From JBBRLA01 sp038231615 (GTDB lineage: Bacteria; Myxococcota_A; Polyangia; Palsa-1104; JAEUJZ01): a stretch of DNA of 11,210 nt. Within the stretch, counting starts at the first letter, position 1, and each line of letters starts with the position of its first letter. Position numbers and translations under genes: made by a program. The notes beneath the pieces are model-generated. The model was not told where the DNA came from. It saw nothing but the letters and a program-made list of their open reading frames with translations, and searched no databases. The stretch lies in contig JBBRLA010000243.1 in assembly GCA_038231615.1 (NCBI GenBank), forward strand, positions 1 to 11,210. The letters run 5' to 3'. Shown piece after piece: positions 1 through 6,496 of the stretch.

Positions 1-111
1 GATGAGATGAGCCGGGGCAAGCGGAGGCGTAGCCTTCATCGAAACGCAACGCGTCCTTCATCGGATCTTCATTTTACCTATACAGGGTCGCGTCAGATGA
101 TGAAAAGTCAT
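1..111. other. Left-edge non-coding stretch, no gene seen
   Basis: The frame that runs into the gene at 349 is open from position 7, but the peptide it would give before residue 115 is rich in Arg, Ser and Pro with no recognisable domain, and it lies upstream of a normal signal peptide with its own ribosome binding site. I treat it as non-coding. A direct repeat of CCTTCATCG occurs at 33-41 and 55-63. A small hairpin pairs AGATGA (95-100) with TCATCT (108-113) just outside the larger inverted repeat that follows. Positions 243-348 also hold no gene, only a possible promoter. Confidence 0.5.
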
Positions 112-242
112 CTAAGGAAGAAGCACATGGCCGGAGCAGATTTTGGCGCACCCCGCAGCGACCGAGGGAGCGTACTACTGTACGTGACCGAAGGGAGTGA
201 GGAGGTACGCCAAAAGATGCCCGGCCATGTGCTTCTGTTTAG
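112..242. repeat. 131-bp imperfect palindrome (MITE-like or structured RNA element)
   Basis: A perfect 16-bp inverted repeat, AGAAGCACATGGCCGG at 119-134 and its reverse complement at 221-236, forms the core stem. Pairing continues inward as GCAGATTTTGGCGCACC (136-152) against GGTACGCCAAAAGATGC (204-220) with a few mismatches, and outward as CTAA (112-115) with TTAG (239-242). The tip is a small hairpin, CGTAC (171-175) and GTACG (180-184) with loop TACT. Between outer stem and tip, both sides carry a purine-rich copy of the same motif in direct orientation: GCGACCGAGGGAGCG (158-172) and GTGACCGAAGGGAGTG (184-199). No transposase and no target-site duplication are visible. There is no T-run after the right arm, so it is not a classical terminator. 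A dispersed palindromic repeat or a folded leader RNA are both possible. Confidence 0.6.
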
Positions 243-262
243 GGGTGGGGGTTTATACCCAT

Positions 263-291
263 TTGAATCACGTCCCCCGCGGCTCTCGAAT
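263..291 (+). promoter_or_regulatory. Weak candidate sigma-70-type promoter for the barrel gene
   Basis: TTGAAT at 263-268 and TCGAAT at 286-291 are separated by 17 bp. Each matches the -35 and -10 consensus at four of six positions. A start near 298 would give a leader of about 50 nt before the ATG at 349. The match is modest and there is no experimental support. Promoters of GC-rich bacteria often deviate from this consensus, so this is only a suggestion. Confidence 0.2.
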
Positions 292-348
292 TCCAGTGAG
301 CTGCTCCGAGCAAGACCTTCCTCTAGTGACAATGTTGTAGGAGTTACC

Positions 349-1257
349 ATGAACCGCACGGGACCCGTCTGGTTGATCGTCGCCGCCCTTTTGGTGTCCG
401 TTCCTTCCCTTTCTGCAGCGGCAAAGGGCCCTGCCCCCGAAGCTTTAGACCCGCCCGAACCCGCCCGGCGAAGCGCAGAGGCAGCGCCTTCCGACACCGC
501 TCCCGCCGCGGCCCTGGGCCGGGAGAACGCGGCGGTCCCGCCAAAACGGCGCGATGCCCAGTCAGTCACCCAGGACGGCACCTTCCTGCCCGGCACGTTC
601 GCCGCCCGCATCGGCGATCAGCGCATCAGCGCCTTCACCTTCGGCGGCTACGACAGCAACGCCTCGCAGGGCGGCGTCTTCACCAGCGTCGTCGAGGGCG
701 CCATCGTCAACCGCGTCGCCATCCGCGTCGGCTACGACTACCTGCAAAGCCAGTCCGGCGGCAGCGTCACCGCCGGGCTGCGTTTCGGTATTCTGCGGCA
801 GGAACTCAACGGGATCGACCTGGGCGTCCTCATTCAGTACAAGCAAAAGGGGTTCTATCAATCCAACGGCGAGATCGAGTTGGCGCTGGCCGGCAGCCGC
901 CGCTGGAACCGCTTCGGCCTCTACGCCAACCTGGTCTACGGGCAGGGCTTCGAGCGGCAGGAACGCGACGGGGAAGTGCGCTTGAGCGGCCTGTACACCA
1001 TCGGCAGCCGCTACAACGTGGGCCTGGAGGCGCGCAGCCACTTCGACCTGGGCGGCTCTATAGGCTCGCCGTTGCCAGGCAGCCCGCCTGAGGCCGCCTT
1101 CGACATGGTGGCCGGGCCGATGGCCAGCGTCTCGCTGGGTCCGGTGGCGCTGATCGCCGAGGTAGGGGCACACGCCATTGTCATCGACGACAACGGCCCT
1201 TCCGGGGGGACCAGCGCCGGGGCCATCGCACTGCTTGGCGCGGGCGCCGCCTTCTGA
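349..1257 (+). CDS. Exported beta-barrel protein of unknown function
   Basis: A 302-residue protein. The start at 349 is chosen because TAGGAG (338-343) sits 5 nt upstream and the N-terminus is then a clean signal peptide: Arg at residue 3, a hydrophobic core at about 7-20, and cleavage likely near SAAA (22-25). Residues 26-75 are a low-complexity Ala/Pro/Arg/Glu linker. From about residue 78 to the end the chain alternates polar and hydrophobic residues in short strands ending in Tyr/Phe/Leu, with Gly- and Asn-rich turns, for example AIRVGYDYLQ (124-133), DLGVLIQYKQ (157-166), FGLYANLVYG (189-198) and RYNVGLEARS (221-230). The last residue is Phe, as expected for a substrate of the BAM outer-membrane assembly machine. 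I therefore infer a small outer-membrane beta-barrel of about 8-12 strands, but recognise no specific family. It converges on the lipoprotein gene with a 13-bp gap. The upstream palindrome lies in or near its leader. Confidence 0.8.
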   Translation: MNRTGPVWLIVAALLVSVPSLSAAAKGPAPEALDPPEPARRSAEAAPSDTAPAAALGRENAAVPPKRRDAQSVTQDGTFLPGTFAARIGDQRISAFTFGGYDSNASQGGVFTSVVEGAIVNRVAIRVGYDYLQSQSGGSVTAGLRFGILRQELNGIDLGVLIQYKQKGFYQSNGEIELALAGSRRWNRFGLYANLVYGQGFERQERDGEVRLSGLYTIGSRYNVGLEARSHFDLGGSIGSPLPGSPPEAAFDMVAGPMASVSLGPVALIAEVGAHAIVIDDNGPSGGTSAGAIALLGAGAAF

Positions 1258-1270
1258 CCCCGCGGATACA

Positions 1271-3532
1271 TCACGGATTCGCCGGCAGGGTCCAGACGTA
1301 GGCCGTATAGCGGTACTCGCTGAAGCCCGCAGGCTGCGGGGCTGCACCGGGGTAGAGCAACTGGCTCAACGGATGGGAGACGATGCGCACGCGAATGGCG
1401 TCGCGCCCCTCGGTCAGCAGCCGCGGCAGGAGGAACTCGTCGTCCCGCCAGCGATGATTCGATGACGCCACCGTCGTCGAGCTGGGGATGTCCAGTTCAC
1501 CTTCCGGGTTGGCGTAGACGCACTGGGTCGACCCCGCCAGATACCAGGTCCCCGCCAGTTCGAACCGCGCCCCGGTGCGGTCATCGGCAACGAACACCTG
1601 TGCCCGCTGGTCGGCGATCTGATAGTCAAGCTTCCGGCGCAGAAGCACGCCGAAATTGGCCGCATCAATCTTCAGGGTGAACTCCGACGTGCCGTTGTGG
1701 TGGCGCCCGGTGTCGGTCGTCTCGGGGTAAATCACGACGTTGCCCACCTGATCCACGCCCCATTCGTACCGGCTGGTCAGGGCATCGGTCGGGGTCCCCA
1801 TGGGGACCGTGTATCGGTGGCTGGCTTCGTCGGTGGGGTCGCTGACGTGCAGCGTATCGGTCTGCTTCAGGCAGGCCCCCGGCAGCCCGTACCAGTAGGC
1901 CAGCGTACGATAATGCTCGATCGAATCATTGAGCCCGCCATGCTCCAACTGGATGCGGGCGTTCTTGCCGAAAGGCATGGCGTCCGCCAGGAGGAAGCGG
2001 TACGCCGACTCCAGCCGGTCCTCCACCCCGGAGGACTCCTTCAGACTCGGGGCGCCGCTGGGGTGTCCAGCAAGGGGCAGCGTGGTGTTCTTGCCTCCCC
2101 AGGGCAAGATCTGGGTCCCATCCGATTCATATCCCCCCCCCGCCCATTCGACGGTGCTGGTGCCCTGCACCTGGGGCGTCTGGCTGTCGTCGAAGAAGAA
2201 GCGCGGGTCGCCCGCAAGGTTCGACAGGTCCGCCCGATCGGAGAACACCAGCGACGTGCCGGTGAAGGTGCCGCACCAGTCGCCGCCGCCCTCTTCCTTG
2301 GGGGTGTCCAGGAGGATCAGGTCCTGGCCGGGGTCGAAGATTTCGAACAGCTTGTACGTGGCGTGGAAATACCCAACCCAGTTGGTGGGCTCGCTCCGGG
2401 CCTGGCTGCGGATCTCCCAGGCCACCTGACCCACCGCTTCCTGGGAGATCAGCTCGATCTTGGCGTTCTTGGCAAAGGGCATCGGGAAGTACACCGAGAG
2501 CTGCACCTGTCCCGTGGCCGAGTCCCCAATAAAGTGGACGTTGACCGGCAGCGCCTTCACCAGGTACTCCCGATTGTCGCGGTTGAAGAGCGTGCCGGTG
2601 CCAAAGAACAGGGCCACCGGCGCATCTACTGACGGCATGGCTCGGTTGTCCCAGGTGATGCGCAGGCGGGCGTGGCCCAGCGCCACCGCGTCCTTCATCG
2701 CGACCGAGAGGCGCAGGGCGCGAATGATCGCAGGCCCGCCGTTCATCTTTTTGACCAGCACGGTGTCCCCCGCAGGCAGATTCAAAAGGCCGCTGTCGCG
2801 ATACACCCCGATCTCGGCCCCGAAAGCCCCCGTGGCGATGTCCTGCCCGGCAGCGGAAAGCAGCGCCAGGGCCTGCGAGCCGGGCGCGGCCCCGCTGTTT
2901 GATCCCTGGCCTTGGCCCTGGCCCTGGATTTTCGACGACAGGTTCTGCGCGCCGAAGGGGAACTGCTGGTAAATGAAGGTCCCGGTGGCGCGGCTGGTCC
3001 TGCTGTAGGCGATTTGCAGGGTCTGCTCGAAGGGGATGGGCACCCAGGAAAGGTCCGCCCCGTGCGTGCTGGACCAGGTCTGGGACAGAGGTGTCGGGAA
3101 GACGTCGGTGGGCACGAAGATCGAGCCCGCTACCGGATGGTTGGGGTCCTTGGTGCTCGACTCCGAGACCACTGTCTCCTGGCCGTCGACCCGGTAGTGC
3201 CACGGGCTGCCATGCCAGTGATCGGTGCTGGCAAAGGTCAGCACCCCCGGGCCGCTCAGGTCCAGCGGGATGTACAGGTCGCCTTCGCGGCGCAGGAAGT
3301 TGCCGGTGTCTTCGGTCGCGGCGCCGCTTTCGCGGATGCCCTGGCGGTCGTAGGTGCTGCGCATGGAGGTGCGCGTGCCAACGCGCAGGTCGGCCCAGTG
3401 GTCCCACCGGGTGTAGGCGTCGGCGCCCACCGGGATCAGGGGCAGATCGGCGGGTGGTGCATCGGTACCTCCACAGCCAAGTGCAAAGGAGAGCAAAAGG
3501 AGGGCGATGGTTTTGGATGGTGGTGCCGCCAT
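1271..3532 (-). CDS. DUF2961 / GH172-type glycoside hydrolase lipoprotein
   Basis: A 753-residue protein. The start at 3532 is chosen because the chain then begins with a lipoprotein signal: Lys7, hydrophobic residues 9-18 and a lipobox-like ALGC ending at Cys20. The frame is open to 3637, but those 35 residues would bury the signal. No clear Shine-Dalgarno is visible. Family-typical stretches are GPGVLTFASTDHWHGSPWHY (94-113), GADLSWVPIPFEQTLQIAYS (158-177), DPRFFFDDSQTPQVQGTSTV (442-461) followed by EWAGGG, and YRFLLADAMPFGKNARIQLE (511-530) followed by HGG. These match my memory of the long form of DUF2961, the family behind GH172 (alpha-fructofuranosidase and alpha-D-arabinofuranosidase activities). 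GH172 catalysis uses two glutamates; Glu462 and Glu530 are candidates by position only. Residues 203-210 are a GQ repeat (GQGQGQGQ) inserted after the first beta-rich segment. It should sit in the outer or inner membrane leaflet facing the periplasm or outside, acting on a furanoside glycan; the substrate cannot be read from sequence. It lies 34 bp downstream of the methyltransferase gene and is probably co-transcribed with it. Confidence 0.85.
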   Translation of the reverse strand: MAAPPSKTIALLLLSFALGCGGTDAPPADLPLIPVGADAYTRWDHWADLRVGTRTSMRSTYDRQGIRESGAATEDTGNFLRREGDLYIPLDLSGPGVLTFASTDHWHGSPWHYRVDGQETVVSESSTKDPNHPVAGSIFVPTDVFPTPLSQTWSSTHGADLSWVPIPFEQTLQIAYSRTSRATGTFIYQQFPFGAQNLSSKIQGQGQGQGSNSGAAPGSQALALLSAAGQDIATGAFGAEIGVYRDSGLLNLPAGDTVLVKKMNGGPAIIRALRLSVAMKDAVALGHARLRITWDNRAMPSVDAPVALFFGTGTLFNRDNREYLVKALPVNVHFIGDSATGQVQLSVYFPMPFAKNAKIELISQEAVGQVAWEIRSQARSEPTNWVGYFHATYKLFEIFDPGQDLILLDTPKEEGGGDWCGTFTGTSLVFSDRADLSNLAGDPRFFFDDSQTPQVQGTSTVEWAGGGYESDGTQILPWGGKNTTLPLAGHPSGAPSLKESSGVEDRLESAYRFLLADAMPFGKNARIQLEHGGLNDSIEHYRTLAYWYGLPGACLKQTDTLHVSDPTDEASHRYTVPMGTPTDALTSRYEWGVDQVGNVVIYPETTDTGRHHNGTSEFTLKIDAANFGVLLRRKLDYQIADQRAQVFVADDRTGARFELAGTWYLAGSTQCVYANPEGELDIPSSTTVASSNHRWRDDEFLLPRLLTEGRDAIRVRIVSHPLSQLLYPGAAPQPAGFSEYRYTAYVWTLPANP
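2905..2932 (-). repeat. Short GQ-coding hexanucleotide repeat inside the GH172-type gene
   Basis: The plus strand reads CCCTGGCC repeatedly with a 6-bp period through this stretch. On the coding strand it gives Gly-Gln four times (residues 203-210 of the lipoprotein). It lies in a loop-like, Gly/Ser/Ala-rich segment between two structured parts. The pattern suggests expansion by replication slippage in multiples of six, which keeps the reading frame. Confidence 0.55.
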
Positions 3533-3566
3533 GGTGCGCAAGATACCACGCACCGGCACCCTGGAT

Positions 3567-4661
3567 TCAAGTGGAGCGCGGCGCTCCTTGCTGATGCGTG
3601 ACGGCCACCACGCAGATCTCCCGGCGGTGGGTGGCAAGCTGCGTCGCCCGCACGGCGAAAAAACCCATGCCGGCCACGCGCTGGCAAAGCGCGGGCACCT
3701 CGGCGGCCATCTTCCACTGGTTCAGCTTCAGCGTGAAGACCACCCCGCGGAGCGTCGGGCGCAGCGTCGAAACGATGCGCCGGACCCCGTGAAGGGCCAC
3801 CTGCGGGGCCAGGTTCACGTCCAGAAGCAGCCAGTCGACCCGCCGGGGCAAGTGCTCGCGGCGCAGGTCCCCCAGGGTCGTTTGCAAGTGGGCAAAGGTC
3901 GGCCGCAAGAGCACCCGCGGGTGCATCGCCCCAGGGTCCACGCCGATCACCGTCAGCCCCCGCTGCAAAAGCGCCCAGCTGGCGCCGCCTGGGGCGCTGC
4001 CGATCTCGACGGCGACCTGGCCCGGGCGAAAGGAAAGAGCGGACCATGAAAGGGCCTCCTCGATCTTCAACCACGCCCGGGAGGGGGCCTCGGGAGGCAG
4101 GGTCAACGCCACGCGTCCGCCCGGGTGCGGCGAGTGGTCGCCCCCGTGGATGTGGAAGCCCAGCCAGGGCGGTTCCAAAGGGGCCACGATGACGTCGAGG
4201 ACCCCTTCGCCCGGGCGGGGCGGGCGCGTCCCGGCGAAGGTCCCTTCGGGGGCGGCGGCGAGCAGGCGAGTGGCGACCTCGGCGGCCAGCGGGCCGCGGG
4301 TGTCCCCTGCGTCAGCTTCTTCCCTTGGCCCTGGGCGGGCGCGATCGCGCTCAAAGACGTGCAGGACCGGCGGCCCGGCAGTTGCGCCGGTGCCCTGTGC
4401 CGTCAGCCGGCGGGTCGCGGCGATGACCTGATCTTCGTCGTCGACTTGGCCCAGGGAGATTCCGAAGGCCCGCGCAAAGACCGCGCCCAGGGAGAAGTCC
4501 GGCGCCAGCGGGGTGTCGGCGCGAAAGGTGACCAGGCCCGGACGCGAATAGGCAAAGCGCCACCCGGGACGCAGGCGCGCGACCTCCTCCTTGAGCGCCG
4601 GTTCGGCGCCCCTCTGGCAGACGGCAAAAGCAAAACTTCCCTGAACCGGATGGGCGAGCAG
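3567..4661 (-). CDS. rlmM: RlmM-like 23S rRNA cytidine 2'-O-methyltransferase, start codon unclear
   Basis: The C-terminal part is an FtsJ/RrmJ-type SAM-dependent methyltransferase. Numbering from the GTG at 4187, which is the only ATG/GTG/TTG in frame, it has the SAM loop EIGSAPGGAS (61-70), an acidic strand end at Asp84 (IGVDPG) and the K-D-K-E set expected for 2'-O-methylation: Lys41 (WLKIEE), Asp123 (LLLDVN), Lys154 (FTLKLN) and Glu190 (REICVV). The segment PPEAPSRAWLKIEEAL (31-46) resembles the link before the catalytic domain in E. coli RlmM, which methylates C2498 of 23S rRNA. The frame stays open upstream to a TAG at 4674-4676, and this part also looks real: VCQRGAEPALKEEVARLRPG, then FAYSRPGLVTF, are typical of the ferredoxin/THUMP-like N-terminal domain. 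A start at CTG 4661 gives 364 residues, close to the 366 of E. coli RlmM. ATT at 4664 is the other nearby option. No standard start exists, so a non-AUG start, an indel or a start-codon loss must be considered. It is the first gene of a likely two-gene unit with the lipoprotein. Confidence 0.75.
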   Translation of the reverse strand: MLAHPVQGSFAFAVCQRGAEPALKEEVARLRPGWRFAYSRPGLVTFRADTPLAPDFSLGAVFARAFGISLGQVDDEDQVIAATRRLTAQGTGATAGPPVLHVFERDRARPGPREEADAGDTRGPLAAEVATRLLAAAPEGTFAGTRPPRPGEGVLDVIVAPLEPPWLGFHIHGGDHSPHPGGRVALTLPPEAPSRAWLKIEEALSWSALSFRPGQVAVEIGSAPGGASWALLQRGLTVIGVDPGAMHPRVLLRPTFAHLQTTLGDLRREHLPRRVDWLLLDVNLAPQVALHGVRRIVSTLRPTLRGVVFTLKLNQWKMAAEVPALCQRVAGMGFFAVRATQLATHRREICVVAVTHQQGAPRST

Positions 4662-4664
4662 AAT

Positions 4665-4924
4665 CCCCGCAGTCTACCCGGTAAAGCCCAGAATTGCTTC
4701 ACTTCGGGGTAGATGAAGCGGTCCACGATCGGGCGGCCCCGACGAGCAGCGGGGCCAGGACCCGATTTCTCCGCGGGGAGAATGGCAGGTTCCGGTGTGG
4801 CGGCGAAGCGAGGCGATGCGCGGGCCGCGGCGGTGCGGTACGGTGCGGTACAACGAGGCGTTGCCGGGGGTCCCGCGAGGTGCCATCATTCCCCCGCCGG
4901 CCGCGCCCGGTCACCTGGAGACCG
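4665..4924. promoter_or_regulatory. Divergent control region between methyltransferase and exported protein
   Basis: About 260 bp separate the methyltransferase frame (leftward) from the ATG at 4925 (rightward), so promoters for both should lie here; I could not pick a convincing -35/-10 pair. Two inverted repeats overlap in a crossing order: TCTACCC (4673-4679) with GGGTAGA (4707-4713), and GCTTCA (4696-4701) with TGAAGC (4714-4719). Taken together this is a pseudoknot-like arrangement, though arms this short may be chance. A 10-mer, CGGTGCGGTA, is tandemly duplicated at 4831-4840 and 4841-4850. Open frames through the region on both strands give Arg/Pro-rich peptides without domain features. 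Confidence 0.35.
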
Positions 4925-5710
4925 ATGAACCTGGCCAACTCCCTGTCCCGCTCCGGATTTCTGAGTTTCCTTCTTGCCCTGGGCGTCCTCTTTTCCGGCA
5001 CGGCCTCCGCCGACGATCACCCCGACCCCGGCCTCCCCGACGTGTGCAGCCCGCCGGTCATGGCCAAGCTCGACGGCGACTGGCGCAAGGAGCCCGCCAG
5101 CTTTCGCGCGGCCGCCATGCGCACCTACACGCGCTTCCTCGGCGGCGAAGACGCGGCGAAGCAGCAGTTCCGGGCGACGATGCAATTGGCCGAACAAACC
5201 CGGGTCAACGCCTTCGAGGTCATCGAGCTGACCAAGGAACTGCTCATCCGCGGCTTCCGCGGCAAGGCGATGGAGTCCGCGCGGGCCGCCACACTGGATA
5301 TTCAGGCCAACCAGGGGGCCGCCGCCGCCGGGCGTTTCACCAAGATCCTCGGCGCGATCCAGGGGCGCGGCACCTTCACCGAGAGCGACCTACGGGACCT
5401 GACCGGCCTTCTGAACGGCGACCTGCTGCGCGACGCCCTGTGCCGGAGCCTGAACCTGCGGGGCAGCGAGGCCGCGCTGCGAGATCAAGTGGCCCCCCGG
5501 CTGAAAGTGAAACCCCTGGATGCCGCCACCGGGGTGGGCGCGGTGATCGACGCGCTGACCCGGCAGTTCCATGCGACGCAGCCCGGGGACTACGCCCGCG
5601 CCGCGCTACAGAATTGCATCATCGCCATGAGCCGCGCCTGTCCCCGCAAGGAGGCCGAGGCCCACTGCCAGGGCACCCCCAAGGACTACCTGGAACTCTT
5701 GCGCCTCTGA
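4925..5710 (+). CDS. Exported protein of unknown function
   Basis: A 261-residue protein that I do not recognise. The ATG at 4925 is preceded by GGAG at 4917-4920 with 4 nt spacing, and gives a normal signal peptide: Arg9, hydrophobic core at about 12-24 and a cleavage motif TASA|DD near residue 29. The frame is open further upstream, to 4694, but the extra residues are Arg-rich and would bury the signal. The mature protein looks mainly alpha-helical, with runs such as AEQTRVNAFEVIELTKELL and a charged helix ending LLRL. It has five cysteines, including one close to the mature N-terminus (DVCSPP) and three within the last 40 residues (QNCIIAM, SRACPRK, EAHCQG), so disulfides in the periplasm are plausible. 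There is no visible catalytic motif or transmembrane segment. It is divergent from the methyltransferase gene and followed by a hairpin 10 nt after the stop, suggesting a single-gene unit. Confidence 0.75.
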   Translation: MNLANSLSRSGFLSFLLALGVLFSGTASADDHPDPGLPDVCSPPVMAKLDGDWRKEPASFRAAAMRTYTRFLGGEDAAKQQFRATMQLAEQTRVNAFEVIELTKELLIRGFRGKAMESARAATLDIQANQGAAAAGRFTKILGAIQGRGTFTESDLRDLTGLLNGDLLRDALCRSLNLRGSEAALRDQVAPRLKVKPLDAATGVGAVIDALTRQFHATQPGDYARAALQNCIIAMSRACPRKEAEAHCQGTPKDYLELLRL

Positions 5711-5719
5711 CCCAAACCT

Positions 5720-5739
5720 CGGCGAGCTGATCCTCGCCG
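5720..5739 (+). terminator. Possible terminator hairpin without a T-run
   Basis: CGGCGAG (5720-5726) pairs perfectly with CTCGCCG (5733-5739) across the loop CTGATC. The hairpin starts 10 nt after the stop at 5710, where a terminator would be expected. No run of T follows (the next bases are CTGGCGGAATAAAC), so it would be an atypical intrinsic terminator, or just an RNA 3'-end stabiliser. The rest of 5711-5978 holds no gene that I can support. Confidence 0.35.
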
Positions 5740-5978
5740 CTGGCGGAATAAACAACCGGTGGCGGCGTACTGAGCCAGAGCATGGGAACGGACGCTACTA
5801 TAAATCTGCTGGATCGATGGCGATTCCGGTGGAGTTCGGGGGCGGAATGCTTGAGCCACCTTGCCGCAGCGATAGGGGGGCCCCATACTCATGAGGAAAG
5901 ACAGAGCTAGGGCTTGGCTGGTCGCGAAGCGCCGAGGTTCATTCAAAAGCAACTCATTGGGAGGGATGGAGGAACGCG

Positions 5979-6341
5979 ATGGCGGAGAAGAAACAGGGGT
6001 CGGGCCAGGGTAAAATGACCGTCGCGGAGGCCGGCAGGAAGGGGGGCCAGACGGTGAAAGCGAAGTACGGCTCCGAGTTCTACTCGCAGATCGGGCAGAA
6101 GGGCGGCAAGACCGTGAAGGAGAAGTATGGTCCCGAGTTCTACTCGGAGATCGGGCAGAAGGGCGGCGAGAGTCGTAGGCAAGACATCGGCGCCGCCGGC
6201 TACTCGGAGATGGGCAAGAAAGGCGGCGAGGCACGCAACAAGGAGGCCCGGCCAAACGAGGCTGTGGAACGCGGTCCCTCGCGGAAAGAGGCAGCGACCC
6301 CGAAGGTAGAGGCTGAAGACGAAGACAAAGAAGCCCCCTAA
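5979..6341 (+). CDS. KGG-repeat stress-type hydrophilic protein
   Basis: A 120-residue, highly charged, cytoplasmic protein with no signal peptide, membrane segment or cysteine. The ATG at 5979 has a strong GGAGG (5968-5972) 6 nt upstream. It contains four KGG motifs at residues 21-23, 41-43, 61-63 and 81-83, an exact 20-residue period. The best-kept unit is KYGSEFYSQIGQKGG (29-43), repeated as KYGPEFYSEIGQKGG (49-63); the third copy has diverged. This is the KGG motif found in Bacillus GsiB and E. coli YciG, a family linked to general stress, desiccation and starvation, with plant Em/LEA-like character. Residues 91-120 are a disordered Glu/Lys/Ala/Pro tail without the repeat. The mechanism is unknown for the family; protection of proteins or membranes is the usual suggestion. 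No stress-type promoter could be picked with confidence upstream. Confidence 0.88.
   Translation: MAEKKQGSGQGKMTVAEAGRKGGQTVKAKYGSEFYSQIGQKGGKTVKEKYGPEFYSEIGQKGGESRRQDIGAAGYSEMGKKGGEARNKEARPNEAVERGPSRKEAATPKVEAEDEDKEAP
6039..6227 (+). repeat. 60-bp in-frame tandem repeat encoding the KGG units
   Basis: Three 60-bp units begin at 6039, 6099 and 6159, followed by the first nine bases of a fourth at 6219. Units 1 and 2 are very similar at the DNA level, including a shared GAGTTCTACTCG block, while unit 3 has changed in its first half. The period is exactly 20 codons, so gain or loss of a unit would leave the frame intact. Confidence 0.75.
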
Positions 6342-6363
6342 AGCGAAGTCGCCCCTCCCTGAT

Positions 6364-6496
6364 GGCATGCTTCCACTCGCCTCCCGGCCGCCTGCTGCAT
6401 TCCTCTCTGGTGGTATGTTTCCGCTCGTCTCCACCCGCCGCCTGCTGCATTCCTCTCTGGTGGTATGTTTCCGCTCGTCTCCACCCGCCGCCTGCT
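6364..6496 (+). repeat. 50-bp non-coding tandem repeat, about 2.7 copies
   Basis: Copies start at GGCATG/GGTATG: 6364-6411 (48 bp, diverged, lacking 2 bp), 6412-6461 (50 bp) and 6462-6496 (35 bp, cut short). Copies 2 and 3 are identical over their shared 35 bases. Copies 1 and 2 are identical from CCGCCTGCTGCATTCC to the end of the unit. Each full unit ends in TCCTCTCTGGT. The third copy fades into similar C/T-rich sequence just before the aminopeptidase start, so the array fills almost all of the space between the KGG gene and that gene. A 50-bp period is not a multiple of three, which argues against a coding role. Confidence 0.8.

Noticed and set aside
7..348. Upstream extension of the beta-barrel gene (start at 7)
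   Set aside because: It crosses the large palindrome, gives an Arg/Ser-rich peptide with no domain, and would bury the signal peptide. The ATG at 349 has its own ribosome binding site.
3573..3587. Perfect GGAGCGC-G-GCGCTCC palindrome as a terminator between methyltransferase and lipoprotein
   Set aside because: It lies inside the last codons of the methyltransferase, before its stop, and has no T-run. It may be an incidental GC-rich palindrome.
4403..4726. Frame from GTG 4726 as a frameshifted start for the methyltransferase
   Set aside because: Its first residues (MDRFIYPEVKQFW) do not resemble the family N-terminus, there is no ribosome binding site and no convincing slippery site. The overlap with the real frame is better explained by chance.
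5686..6450. 254-codon minus-strand open frame over the KGG gene and the tandem repeat
   Set aside because: It is low-complexity Ser/Arg/Pro sequence, antisense to a convincing gene with a strong ribosome binding site.
6364..6496. Tandem repeat as a CRISPR array
   Set aside because: The repeats are head to tail with no variable spacers between them, and there is no cas gene.
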